In this document: piece after piece, positions 39,100 to 49,606 of the stretch
Layout: every line of letters begins with the position of its first letter
How positions within the stretch are numbered: the stretch's first letter is position 1
Source of the DNA: Viola odorata
Lineage: Eukaryota > Streptophyta > Magnoliopsida > Malpighiales > Violaceae
Direction of reading: 5' to 3'
Length of the DNA stretch: 64,000 nucleotides
NCBI GenBank assembly: GCA_963691705.1
Contig: OY829537.1
Span: 25,668,078 to 25,732,077, forward strand
Program-made: the position numbers and the translations under genes
Notes under the pieces: model-generated
Told to the model about the DNA's origin: nothing
Database searches by the model: none
Seen by the model: only the letters and a program-made list of their open reading frames with translations

Positions 39100-39330
39100 A
39101 AATAAAGCCGCTCTAGGAGGAGGGGAATTTCATACAATAAAGCAAAGTGCAGAAAAGTAAATTTGCAGGAATATAAATTTGCAGGAGGAGTGAATTTTGC
39201 AGGAAAGTAAATTTGCAGAAAAGTAAATTTCATAAAAGTAAGTTTGCAGAAAAGTAAATTACAGAAAAGTAAATTTGCAGAAAAGTAAATTGCAGGAAAG
39301 TAAATTGCAGGAAAAGTAAATTTCATTAAC
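39100..39330. repeat. short A-rich tandem repeat (AAAGTAAATTTGCAG)
   Basis: AAAAGTAAATTTGCAGA-like units of 15-18 bp recur about a dozen times with drift (TTGCAGG, TTTCAT). Similar GCAGAAAAGTAAA phrases also occur at 38260-38500, on the other side of the satellite, which suggests a single parental repetitive region interrupted by the 40-bp array. Confidence 0.75.
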
Positions 39331-39344
39331 ATGCTGTGGGACAT

Positions 39345-40734
39345 GACCCTGTCACACTGTTTAAAAGAAGAAAATGACTAACCTTAAGGCTGATGTCAAT
39401 GGAATGTTTTTCAGAAACATAAATTGTAGAATTATAAGTTGGAACGTACCTTCGCTAGGATGTCGGTGTGCGTACCTTTGCTTGGAATGTTAGGAAAATG
39501 TTGATCTTCTTGGATATTGATAAGATTAAGACTTCTGGGAAAGCGGGTTAGAGATTATGGTCGTTCGGAGTTACTGTGGAGGCAGTCTGTCGTACCTGCA
39601 AAGCGCCGGAGGGGGGGCCCGACGTAGACACTCCGATGCTTAAGTTAGTATGACTGAGAAATTTGGCAGAGATTCGGGGTAGTAATTTTTTTGTCTTACC
39701 TTTGATCTAAAAATGAGTAGTATTTATAGCCAAAAGAAAGGATGTTACCCACAGGGGTGGGCGTTATCGGGGGAAGATAACGCCCAAGATGACGTCAGCA
39801 GGCGTCAGCCGGATAGGATATCGCCAGTGAGATGTTGCCAAGGCTGTCTGGGATGGGAAGATGTCGGGTGCGGAAACGGATGCCGCGTGGGTCCCCCCCG
39901 CTGATGTCGATCATCCCAGGATTCCTCGGCTAGTGCGGGCGGTAGTCGGGAGGCTGTCGCCGGTCAAGGTCTACAGTGATCCGACCTTGACTTGGGGTGA
40001 AAAAACGAATGTACCCTTGGTGTTTCATCAATTGTTATCATAAGCCCAACTGAAAACGAGCCCGAGTGTTTACCAAGGGCTTCATTCCTCGGCTTCTGGA
40101 GGAGCGTTACTTCCTTTGCACCGTGGCAGATTCATGAGGGTCTTCGAGTTTCTATGACTCGTTAGTCATTCAAACCATGCATTTTCATTCTTGGTATCAG
40201 TCAAAACTCGGTATCTTTGTACCAGATACGCGAGAGCGAAGCAGGCAACACGAACTGATCGCTTGCGATAACTATTGGTCACAGAGAGGATGTCGACCAA
40301 GTTGACAGTGATGGGGTTGCAGCGATAACGCTGGTCATAAACTAGAACTGATAACGCCAACGATACGCCCAAACTGATAACGCTGGTGTTTTCCACGACA
40401 TGGTTTATATGATCAATATCGGCATGGTAGGTCGTCACGGTATTATCTCCTCGTAGCTCCGAACATCATTCTGAAGGCGATATTTTATCGTTTTTCATAT
40501 CGGGGTGTCGTTGATGTCGCTTTTTCTATCCAAGCTCATTGGATCCAACCTTGCTGTAAGCCACCCGCAATATTGACTCGGTTTACACTCTTCTAGATTT
40601 CGGTCTGTACTCCACTTGAGTATCTCGGGTGTCCACCAAGGGTTCCGCTTTAGCCTATCTCCCTGGCCGCTGTGGGATAACGGAACGGCCCAATTTTCGA
40701 GGGACATGCCTTGGTGAGCAGCTACTACTTCGGA
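39345..40734 (+). other. retroelement-derived non-coding DNA upstream of small ORFs
   Basis: The phrase GACGTAGACACTCCGATGCT near 39622 and the repeated AACGCTGGT/AACGCC motifs at 40250-40400 look like LTR or leader sequence of a plant Ty3-type element. No long frame is supported. The region ends at a TATA-like motif (CTATAAATG, 40735-40743) about 65 bases before the next ORF. Confidence 0.4.
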
Positions 40735-40804
40735 TCTATAAATGTGATCCTTTTTTCGGTGCAGATTCTTCACATTCTCTCTGCTTCTCATTTATTATTT
40801 CTTC

Positions 40805-41194
40805 ATGGACGATCTCACTAGAAACTTTCTGATTTCCAAAGCCCTAACCCTCAAAAATCTCACTGAGGGTGACGTCTGCTTCCTGGAGAATATGCTGACG
40901 AAGACTGGTGAAGATGTGCTGGTGCTTCAGGGAATGATGACCCTCATTCAGTCCAGGATCGGGGCTACTTCCATGGAGGACTTCAATCCTATTGGGAATA
41001 TTTCCAAGTTGGCCATTGCAGCCTGCCGCCTCAAGGTAGCCATTGCCATGCTGCAGCAGAGGAAGGATCTACTGAACTGCTGCCTGAAGAGCATGAGAAG
41101 CATCTCTTCTGAGCTGACCTCTATAGTGGAGGCCTTGAGAGATATTCCCACTCTGCTGGTGGATGACGATAATGACGTCAGGTCTCGAGCTTGA
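40805..41194 (+). CDS. 129-aa helical protein of unknown function, probably element-encoded
   Basis: The ATG follows a CTATAAATG motif by about 65 bases. The protein starts MDDLTRNFLISKALTLKNLT and is rich in Leu, Met, Ser and Ile with regular heptad spacing, suggesting a helical bundle. The C-terminus is acidic (LLVDDDNDVRS). No membrane segment or known motif is visible. It lies among repeats and just upstream of two other broken frames, so I consider it an accessory frame of a retroelement rather than a cellular gene. Confidence 0.4.
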   Translation: MDDLTRNFLISKALTLKNLTEGDVCFLENMLTKTGEDVLVLQGMMTLIQSRIGATSMEDFNPIGNISKLAIAACRLKVAIAMLQQRKDLLNCCLKSMRSISSELTSIVEALRDIPTLLVDDDNDVRSRA

Positions 41195-41721
41195 GTGCTT
41201 GCCGCTCTTCTTTCTTTTTCACTTTTCCTTTGTAGGTATTATGCGGATGTATGTTTAGGCCGTTAGGCCATAATAAAAACTTCTTTCAGTTATCGGGCTT
41301 GCGATTTCTTTCCTTTTTTAAGGCGTTAGCCCTTGCTTCGGTTGAGGGTTATGCCAGCCCAACTGAAAATGAGTCTGCCATTGGTCGGGCTTCTGCAGCA
41401 TTTATTCTTCTTTATCTGCCAGGTGGCGACGGTTGTTCTGGCGAACCGTTTTGTACTAATCCCGCGCCGCCTCTTCAGTATTAACTGGTTGGGCGGTTTT
41501 TCGGTGTTTCTTGATTATCAAGAAATCCCAACAGGCGTGATCAAAGGATTTGATTATGCTATTATGGTTGATTTTCTCGAGATGCATTAAATTATCCTCC
41601 AATCACGTGTGGGAAAATTTTGAAGAGTCTCACCACTTTAACTATTTATGGGGAGTTCTTCTTTTTTTCCCTATTCATCTTCTTCTTTGTACTCCTTTGC
41701 TGCTACTGATTTTCATTTCTC
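41195..41721 (+). other. spacer between element-type frames
   Basis: No gene is supported. The phrase GCCCAACTGAAAAYGAG at 41356 also occurs at 40047, showing that parts of this region are duplicated. Confidence 0.5.
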
Positions 41722-42108
41722 ATGACTGATTCATATGATCAGGTCTCTGATGAGCGAGAATCTCGTCCGACCCCTCCGACCACACTAGATTCTGACAATC
41801 CTCCTTCGCCGTCGCACCCGATGAGGCGATTGCCTCGCCGTGGAGGTCAGAAAAGGTAGAAGAAGAGAGCAAATTCAAAAACCACTGATTGGTTTTCTTC
41901 TTTTTCAACCCCTCCGGCTTGTAAAGGCAAAGAATTGTTTCCTCCTGCCGACTGATTTGAAGAGGAGATTCCTCCAGGCGATACCATCGTAAAGACGGCA
42001 TCTTTCGCTGTGAAGGGGGAATCCAAACCGTTAATGCCGAGTCTGGAACAAAAGGCTAACAAACCTCCTCCTTCTGCTGATGAGGAGTTTCCTTCCGTCC
42101 TCAGATGA
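41722..42108 (+). pseudogene. decayed 128-codon element frame with two internal stops
   Basis: From ATG 41722 the frame keeps coding-like composition (Pro, Ser, Glu and Lys rich: MTDSYDQVSDERESRPTPPT, later FSTPPACKGKELFPPAD) to TGA 42106-42108, but contains an in-frame TAG after GGQKR and a TGA after FPPAD. Both can arise from a single C-to-T change (CAG to TAG, CGA to TGA), the pattern expected from deamination of methylated cytosines in a silenced transposon. No family is recognised. Confidence 0.4.
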
Positions 42109-42633
42109 GGAATACTGCTATTGGTCCTCTTATTGACCTGACGATGATTGATTCCGCCCCCGACAATCCTTTGTAGATACCGTATGGCTATTATTAAACT
42201 GAATGAAATGATACTTCTGCTTTTTTAGTCTTGCATGCTCAGGCGTTAGCTCCTCCTTTGATGGATTGATATCGTCGAGAGATTAACTGTTGCTTCAATG
42301 TAACCACTTTCAACTGATTGTCAGTAACTGCCCATTCGAGAAGATATAAATGCTTAGACATAAATATCCTTTTGAGGTTTTTCACACGTGTCACTTTTGC
42401 TTTGGGGCGTGTCCCGTTTTTACAGGCTGTTCAATTTTCGAACTCAGCCTTTAAAAGGGAGCAACTGCTTTCTTTTAATACTCTTTGCTTGTGCTTTGGA
42501 ATTTTCTCCTTCTCTCTCTAAATTTTGTTTCAAAGGAAGTTACGATCACCGTTCGCCGGCACCGACGATTTTGCTCACCGCCTTCTGTTCAAGATACTTC
42601 TTCTTCCTCAGATTTTCTTCTTGCTGATTCATT

Positions 42634-42934
42634 ATGAGCACGTCTAGGATACCCAAGGATACTCAGTGGCCTCTGGCCACAAATAGGTCTTCGAAGGGTC
42701 TCCAGCAGCCCATAGATTTAGATATTGAGAGAACACCTAGTGTTTTTGTTGATGAAACGGTTTTGGAGGCCGAGTTGGAGGAAAATGGTATCTTTTTCCC
42801 TCCTGGTTACTCCGTCAAAATTCCTGATGTTGGTCATCGACTTCATGACCCTCTATCGGGGAGCGATAGGATGGTTTATTTTAGTATGTTCCTTTACAGT
42901 TTTCGCTTTCCCATTCACGAAGTGGTGAAAGGAT
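42634..42934 (+). pseudogene. gypsy-type transposon domain (Transposase_28-like) frame, cut by Ogre insertion
   Basis: ATG 42634 opens a frame of 100 residues ending YFSMFLYSFRFPIHEVVKGL. This resembles the start of the Pfam family called putative gypsy type transposon (FFSxGLRFPLxPFVxELL). The frame runs into the 5' LTR at 42935, so its last six residues are LTR-encoded. An AAAAG/TTTAAAA promoter-like region and a pyrimidine-rich leader precede it. The rest of this frame should lie beyond the right edge, after the Ogre-type element. Confidence 0.5.
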
Positions 42935-43643
42935 TGTTGATACCCAAATTTTGACGCCATTTTTAATCAATTTTAGCATTTCTGTCATTTATTTAATTTA
43001 CTGTCATTTTTACTTGATTTACAGTCATATGTAGTTAGTCTACTATCGCTAGCATTTTTAGGTGTTTCGTTGCATTTTTGCATCGTCGTTAGCATCGTCA
43101 GCTTTCGAAATCGCATTTTTAATTTTTCGGCATGCATTTTCATTATTATTATTAATATTATTTTTAGCCTAAAAAAATCACGTTTTAGACTATCCGGCAG
43201 TCGTATGCTAGTTTTTTCTGCATTTTTGGTCATCTCACGAATTTTAGGATTTTTAGGGTTTTAACGCATTTTTTAGTATTTTTTATTATTTTATTAATAT
43301 TTTTATTCGAGCTTTTATTGGACCCGAGTAAGTCTGCTCGAACCACAGCTTGACTTTTAAATGTTTTCCATCAACTAGTTGCTAGCTTTTTTTCTGCTCG
43401 CAACGGTATACAGTGTTTCGCGTAATTTTCGGCGTAACGTTTTTATTTTTCCGTTCCCGCGTTTCGCGCTTTTGAACGCGAAAATAAACGCGTCAAACGC
43501 GAAATTTTCATGCTTCGCTGTATACGGTTAAAACCGTCATATTTTTCTCTACGCGCTGGTACCCTCGGATCGAAAAGTCCGAGCGTTTGCTCGCAGGACT
43601 CAGCTCGAGCCCATTTAAATAAATTAAAGGGCATTTTAATCAC

Positions 43644-43690
43644 AACCGTTGATCTGGTCAACTCAAGAAAAGTCAACCAGATCAACGGTT
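43644..43690. promoter_or_regulatory. LTR hairpin AACCGTTGATCTGGT, upstream of TATA
   Basis: AACCGTTGATCTGGTCAACT pairs with AGTCAACCAGATCAACGGTT: the outer 15 bp match perfectly and the next few bases match with two mismatches, across a 7-base loop. The arms carry TTGAC/GTCAA cores like WRKY-type W-boxes. It is about 230 bases upstream of the TATA box and is repeated at 62784-62830. Confidence 0.8.
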
Positions 43691-43917
43691 GACAAATTAA
43701 AGGGGCATGGTGCATGGCGCACGCGAACGGCCATGGACGTGCGTGAACAGGGGAGCGAGCCACCGAGCTGCTCGCTCCCGTCCCCTCGGCCGTTACCTGT
43801 CCCCTCGGCCATCATCACAACGCCCCTAGCCCAGCCACCTCACGGCCGTAGCCCCGCCAGCGTGAACAACACCACCACGCGCAGCTCCTTCTCCCTCTCC
43901 TCCACGCGATTTTCTCC

Positions 43918-43925
43918 TATAAATA
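43918..43925 (+). promoter_or_regulatory. TATA box of the Ogre-type 5' LTR
   Basis: TATAAATA sits inside CTCCTATAAATAGGAG, itself nearly palindromic. It is the best TATA motif of the LTR and lies downstream of the hairpin. The same site in the 3' LTR starts at 63058. Confidence 0.65.
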
Positions 43926-44575
43926 GGAGCTCCCATTCAACGTAAAAACGGCACCAAAATCGCAAGAAACCCTTGCTCCTTCTCCCTCTTGATCAGCTTG
44001 CTCATATTGAGCGACAATCGTCCAGTTCAAAGTTTGAAACGTGAGCTTTCTCTCTCTAGCTCATCTTCGGTTTTTCTGCGCAAGTTTTCTTTAATTTCGT
44101 TTGGCTTGATTTTGAGCAAATAAATTGATTGTTTTTGTGCTATTAATTCACATACGTAATGTAGATTAAATACATGCTTTCAATTTTGAAAATCGTTGGC
44201 TAGATTGTTCGAATTAATTAGTTTTCGATAATTAACGGTTCGGTCGTTTTTTCGAAATTAAATTTTGTACGAGTCAAACTAAAAATCGAGGTTTATACGG
44301 TCGGAAAGTCGTCGAAGAGACGAACATTTCGGTACGTCCATTTTTCAAAACGGCCAAGTGTGGCCGGAGTTGGGTCGCCGGCAGTAGCTCCGGCGACCAA
44401 GGGAGGGGGTGATGAATAGTGCCATGCCTATTCATCACACGGCGCCGTTTTGGCCCCCCTCCCAAGTTTTCAAAGTTTTCAATTAGGTCCCTCCGGTTTT
44501 TAATTCTTTCCGAAATTTCAAATCGCAAGTTTTTCGTAAAAATAATTCGTACGCGTCGTACGTTAATTTCTCGTA

Positions 44576-44726
44576 TTATCAACTGTTTAATTTTCTGCAC
44601 TTATCAACTGTTTAGTTTTCTGCACTTATCAACTGTTTAATTTTCTGCACTTATCAACTGTTTAATTTTCTGCACGTATCAACTGTTTAATTTTCTGCAC
44701 TTATCAACTGTTTTAATTCTTAGCAC
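44576..44726. repeat. 25-bp tandem array in LTR (six copies)
   Basis: The unit TTATCAACTGTTTAATTTTC plus TGCAC is repeated six times with few changes, then decays into related AATATCAACTGCTTTA units up to about 45050. The same array occurs at 63716-63866 in the 3' LTR. Confidence 0.9.
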
Positions 44727-45054
44727 TTTAAATTTCCGCACTTTATTTTCTGCAATTTAAAAATTCAGTTATTTATTTTTACCGCCTACATGGACGGTCG
44801 CACTTTAATTTCCGCAATATCAACTGCTTTAATTTTTCACAAAACTGCTGGAAATCCTTCCGCAATATCAACTGTTTTATTTTCTGCAAATATCAATTGT
44901 TTTATTTTCCGCAATATCAACTGCTTTAATTTTTCGCACAACTGCTGGAAATCCTTCCGCAAATATCAACTGCTTTATTTTCTGCAAATATCAATTGTTT
45001 TATTTTTCGCAAATATCAACTCTCTACTTTCTGCAAATTATCCAACTGTTAAAT

Positions 45055-45840
45055 TCTCGTATGCTTAAAATCAATCATTTTTCGCATGCGATCAACGTAG
45101 ATATTAAATTCTCCCATGCGTAAAATCAATCATTCTTCGCATGCAATCACGTAGATGTTAGATTCTCACATGCTTAAAATCAATCATTTTTCGCATGCAA
45201 TCACGTAGCATTTTAATTCTCACATGCGTAAAATCAATCATTTTTCGCATGCAATCACGTAGATGTTAGATTCTCACATGCTTAAAATCAATCGTTTTTC
45301 GCATGCAATCAACGTAGCATTTTAATTCTCACATGCTTAAAATCAATCATTTTTCGCATGCAATCACGTAGCATTTTAATTCTCACATGCTTAAAATCAA
45401 TCATTTTTCGCATGCAATCACGTAGATGTTAGATTCTCACATGCTTAAAATCAATAATTTTTCGCATGCAATCAACGTAGCATTTTAATTCTCACATGCT
45501 TAAAATCAATCATTTTTCGCATGCAATCACGTAGCACTGTTAAAATTCTCACATGCGTAAAATCAATCATTTTTCGCATGCAATCACCATAGCATTTAAA
45601 TTCTCGTATGTGTAAAATCAATCATTTTTCACATACGATCAACCCAACATTTAAATTTCGTATGCGTAAAATCAATCATTTATCGCATGCAAATCAGCTC
45701 AGCATTTAAATTCTCGTATGCGTAAAATCCATCATTTTTCGCATACAAACAACTGTCATCATTTTTGTCAAACCCAGCATCTCACTTTCGTATACGCAAA
45801 ATTCATCATTTCTCGTATGCAATCAACTGTCATTTAAATT
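45055..45840. repeat. about 54-bp tandem array in LTR (about 14 copies)
   Basis: The unit contains TTCTCACATGCTTAAAATCA, then ATCATTTTTCGCATGCAATC and ACGTAGCATTTTAA. It repeats about 14 times, first closely and then with increasing drift after 45590. CATGC and its complement GCATG recur in every copy, so each unit can fold on itself. Confidence 0.88.
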
Positions 45841-46747
45841 TTTGCACTCATAAAATTGTTTACTTCTTTCTCAAGCTATCACTAATACTCTCACTTTGTA
45901 GGTTTTAAATTCAAGCTTCGCTTGAAAGTACGCCTTTCGATTCCCTTTTATTTATTCAGCGCTTTTTTCGTAAAATAGCAGTCGTACGCATGATATATAG
46001 AACTGTTAGAATTAAAATCAACCCACATGAACAACGTGTTTAAAGAGTCGCTTCAAATGCCATATTCATGTGATTTTAAATTCTCGCATATATTGACTGC
46101 ATGTACATGGGGACTTTCGATCCCACATCAGTTTTCCACTTCAAAAACCAATCATTTAAAATTGGTACTCTGTTAGCAATCCATGATAGGTTCACATAGC
46201 AATCAATCTAATCATGCATGGCCCGATGATGAAATAAGAGGGCGCTCATTCAGTCTTATAGAAAATTCAGTCCCATCACGTTACGGTCAAGAATAATAGA
46301 CTGATCTTGATAAACGGTAACCCCGTCCGAAAGATCTTTTTTATTATTTTTGAACGGTCCCGATTGTGGAAAAGGCTAAAGTGACGATTCCTCTGAGGGC
46401 CCCATTTTTCAAAATAAAACGCATTTTTATCAAAACACCTTTTAAACACCTCTCTCATCAACCGGTAACCGTTTTCGGATGTGACTCGGGTGCCTAACAC
46501 CTTCCCGAGACCATAATACGACCCCGAACCTTTTGTCTGGGGTACAGACCCCTTTTTTGTGCCTTTAGTTTTTTTACTTATTATATTTCCTATGCCATGA
46601 CGATTAAGGTTCCCTAAAGCCTAGCAACCAAATTAGGGTGGCGACTTCATTGCATGTTGCGAGGCGTCTGTCTACGCTGAGCATTGTAAGGTCCCAAATT
46701 TCGTTGCACACTCGCGAGTTTTTAATTTTCGTGGGGGCGCGACAGTT

Positions 46748-46766
46748 TGGCGACTTCACTGGGGAC
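46748..46766 (+). promoter_or_regulatory. primer-binding site, tRNA-Arg-like
   Basis: TGGCGACTTCACTGGGGAC starts three bases after the LTR end. Its complement GTCCCCAGTGAAGTCGCCA is close to the 3' end of plant tRNA-Arg(ACG) with CCA. Use of tRNA-Arg is a described property of Ogre elements. Confidence 0.85.
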
Positions 46767-47245
46767 TTTTTGGGTCGGAGCCGGTTTTGTCTTTTTTAGA
46801 GAGGTGTTTATGTGTTTATTTATTTGCTTTGATCAATTGCTGATCTGTTCATTTATTTGCTTTATCAATCGTCATATGCATATCATAGCGCCCTACACCC
46901 AGGGGACCAATACCAAAATAGGAGGGTAGTAGTGACGCCCTAGGACACATGTCCTAGGTAGTGTTCACCAATCCCAACTCGGATGAACCCCTAAAGCCAG
47001 TTGAAAGGATTACTCGATTTCGTAAGGAATCGGGGACGCCAGACGACACTTTAGGGACCTTTTCATGGTATCATCCGGGAACCATTCAAGCCAATTAGAG
47101 GTGTCGGGATCAGAGCCCCAGCACGTGCATCATGATTATACCTGTTTATCGTGGCTATTTATCTTGTTGGTATGATGACGTGATTTTTCCTGTTATACAA
47201 ACTGTGGATTTCTCACACACACCATTTACTTAGCACTTAGAAATT
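46767..47245 (+). other. leader between primer site and ORF1
   Basis: No frame is supported. A pyrimidine-rich stretch and a CAG occur shortly before the ORF1 start. Confidence 0.6.
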
Positions 47246-49006
47246 TTGATGTTTGTCCTACAGGGCCCATTTTGCTCATTCACCATGACAGCACCTACGT
47301 TACTTTCATTTGATATTTTCGGGGGACGAAGCTTCAACGATCAAGCTGCCCGAGGAGATCTGTTAGAACGGGGATTCGCCCCTGACATCACCACTAAAAT
47401 CAAAGTAGAGGTTGTAGACTTTGTTTTGACTAGGATTCGGATGTTAAGGAATGAGCTGACTGAAGACGAAGAGACTCAGTTTGAGGGTAGTTATGGAAAG
47501 CTACTGACCCTAGTGGATGTCAAGGCCGATTGGGGTTGTATCAGGGCAGCTCTGAAGTTCTGGGATTCCTACTATCATTGCTTCTCTTTTGACAAGGGAG
47601 TGGACTTAACTCCTACACTCGAGGAGTACTCAACTTTGATGTGCTTCACATCACCCATATCAATCATCTACCAGAATGTCCGACTTGACTCTGCAAGTGT
47701 AAAAATAAGACTCGACAAGCTATTAGGAATCCCTACTCGTGTCAAGGAGGGTGACTACGTTTGGTGTTGGTCGGATATCGAGGCACGATTTCAGCTATCA
47801 AATGGAGCTAGGCGCTTAAGGATTCTGGCCTTCGCCATTGTAGGATTCGTCTTTTTTCCGAGGATGAGAAACGCCATCGACTCTTCAGCAGCCAACATCT
47901 TTTACGAGATGGAGGTAAATGCCATCAATCCTACAACAGCCATCTTGGCCGAGACCTTTCGTTCCTTAGACTCCTGCCGAAGGAAGGGGAAAGGGAGGCT
48001 CACCTGCTGCGCCCAGCTACTGACAGTATGGTTGATCAGCCACTTCAAGCAAATTCCTGATCAATCCATCTTCTTCGAGAGCTACATCAGGTCGTGCCCT
48101 CTGCTCAGAGTTATCAATGCAATGACCACAGATAAATGGGAGATGGAAAATAAAGACGTCTGGATCAACCGATTCATCAACCTCTCAGAGGAAGACTTCA
48201 GTTGGCATGCCAAGTGGCTACGAACCTCCGATCCTATCGTCTGCTGTGGACCCCTACCTTGGGTTCCTCTAATCGGAGCTTGGGGATGTGCTCACTACTG
48301 CCCTGCCCTCGTACTCAGGCAGTTTTGCATCACCCAGATCATTCCAGTAACATTCGGCATGACGAAAACGGATCTACCACACACCGGAGAGAATCAGAAC
48401 ATCCAGTTGTACGCCCTAGACTGGGCCAACCCCTTTTGTCTCAAAGGACGTGTCGCCCCTGCCGCAACAATACCGCAATATCCACAGTGGAGGTTGCAGC
48501 GAGTCAACGGCAATGTCTTGCCTCACCCAGAAAATCAGAAACCGATAGAAGAGGAAGGAGAATCGCAAGTAAGTGGAGGAATGGATGCCATGGCTTACGC
48601 GCAAGTGGTAGAACAAATGCGAGCAGCGCAGGAAGAGCGAAATCTAATGACAGAGGAAAGAGATACTGCCAAAGCACGTCAATGCTACGCAGAAGTCCAG
48701 AAGAATGAGGTACACCGGCGTCATAGGGATTTTGTCCGGATACAAGCAGTAAAACAGAAGGTGGCCCTCAGGGCCTTCAACGAACGCTTGAGCAGCGAAA
48801 CCCGCAAGAAAGAAGCTTCGAGTGCCATAATCCAAGACAAGGATTCAACGATAAGGGTCTTGACTACTCGAGCAGATCTAGGAGATAGGAAGAGCCAGGC
48901 ATTGCAAAACCGAATTACCGCCTTAGAAGCTGAGATAGAAATGCAGAAAGGGGAGATGGCTTCGATGGAGTACCTTTGGCAGGAGAACTCTGACGCCGAG
49001 GATTGA
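47246..49006 (+). CDS. Ogre ORF1 protein, 586 aa (573 from the in-frame ATG at 47285)
   Basis: An additional frame upstream of gag is a hallmark of Ogre elements, and its role is unknown. The likely start is the in-frame ATG at 47285 (context ACCATGA), giving MTAPTLLSFDIFGGRSF. Residues about 20-430 resemble the plant domain catalogued as DUF7745 (for example VDLTPTLEEYSTLMCF and ADWGCIRAALKFWDSYY). The part after about 440 is a long charged coiled coil (MRAAQEERNLMTEERDTAKA) ending in DAED. The frame is free of stops. It could be a structural or nucleic-acid-binding protein, but nothing in the sequence shows enzymatic activity. Confidence 0.85.
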   Translation: MMFVLQGPFCSFTMTAPTLLSFDIFGGRSFNDQAARGDLLERGFAPDITTKIKVEVVDFVLTRIRMLRNELTEDEETQFEGSYGKLLTLVDVKADWGCIRAALKFWDSYYHCFSFDKGVDLTPTLEEYSTLMCFTSPISIIYQNVRLDSASVKIRLDKLLGIPTRVKEGDYVWCWSDIEARFQLSNGARRLRILAFAIVGFVFFPRMRNAIDSSAANIFYEMEVNAINPTTAILAETFRSLDSCRRKGKGRLTCCAQLLTVWLISHFKQIPDQSIFFESYIRSCPLLRVINAMTTDKWEMENKDVWINRFINLSEEDFSWHAKWLRTSDPIVCCGPLPWVPLIGAWGCAHYCPALVLRQFCITQIIPVTFGMTKTDLPHTGENQNIQLYALDWANPFCLKGRVAPAATIPQYPQWRLQRVNGNVLPHPENQKPIEEEGESQVSGGMDAMAYAQVVEQMRAAQEERNLMTEERDTAKARQCYAEVQKNEVHRRHRDFVRIQAVKQKVALRAFNERLSSETRKKEASSAIIQDKDSTIRVLTTRADLGDRKSQALQNRITALEAEIEMQKGEMASMEYLWQENSDAED

Positions 49007-49606
49007 CGCCTTTAGGGAAAGGCTCGGATATCGGCAAACCTTTTCTTTTAGCTAGGACCCCTAATTTCATCTATCTTAGCCATTTTTGATGAACTTAGGT
49101 AGTTGGCAAGTTTACCATACTTTTGTAAACACTTTAATAAAGTCGTACTCTTTCGGATATTTATTAAAATTGCCTACCTTTTTCATATCAATTATCCATC
49201 CCAAATACAACTCAAAAGACCATCGCAAAAAGAAAAAGAAAATCCCTCCGAGATAAACACAATCTTTTCACTAAAAAACCAGAAAAATCAGACCAAGCAA
49301 TATATAGCCAAGTAGCCCTCGCTCATGACCCTATCCTTTTAGTTTATCACAAGAACTTCCGAGTTCATAGCATAGATCGACGTCCCTCCCCTTGGTTGGG
49401 TTCACTAGGCATCAGGCCCTACAGCGTTGAAAGCATAATGTGAAAAGAGATCCCCCTAGCATGATGGCGTTGGTTGCCCCTGCTGATTTGGGTTTCGCCG
49501 TTAGCATCTCAGATTTGCGTCATATCGTTGGAATGTATAGAGGCTTCCTTCGTATCTCGCCAACGACCAGGATATCTCGCCTCCGCGACCACCCTGAAAA
49601 TATCAA
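49007..49606 (+). other. ORF1 to gag spacer
   Basis: No coding frame is supported in these 600 bp. The stretch probably holds a translation re-start region or part of an intron that ends at the polypyrimidine CAG at 49717-49719. Confidence 0.5.

Larger units (their letters stand above)
42935..46744 (+). repeat. 5' LTR of the Ogre-type element (3,810 bp)
   Basis: Bounded by TGTTGATACCC and GGGGGCGCGACA. It contains, in order, a G+C-rich CGCGAAAATAAACGCG region, an inverted repeat, a TATA box, and two tandem arrays. All open frames inside it also occur in the 3' copy and are not genes. Confidence 0.93.

Noticed and set aside
39090..39344. 84-codon minus-strand frame rich in Phe, Leu and Ala
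   Set aside because: It is a translation of the AAAGTAAATTTGCAG tandem repeat.
43443..43945. Frames of about 100 codons in the Ogre LTR
   Set aside because: They lie on both strands within the LTR, recur in the 3' LTR, and carry no recognisable domain.
48202..48708. 168-codon plus-strand frame inside ORF1
   Set aside because: It overlaps the longer ORF1 frame and has random composition; a shadow frame.
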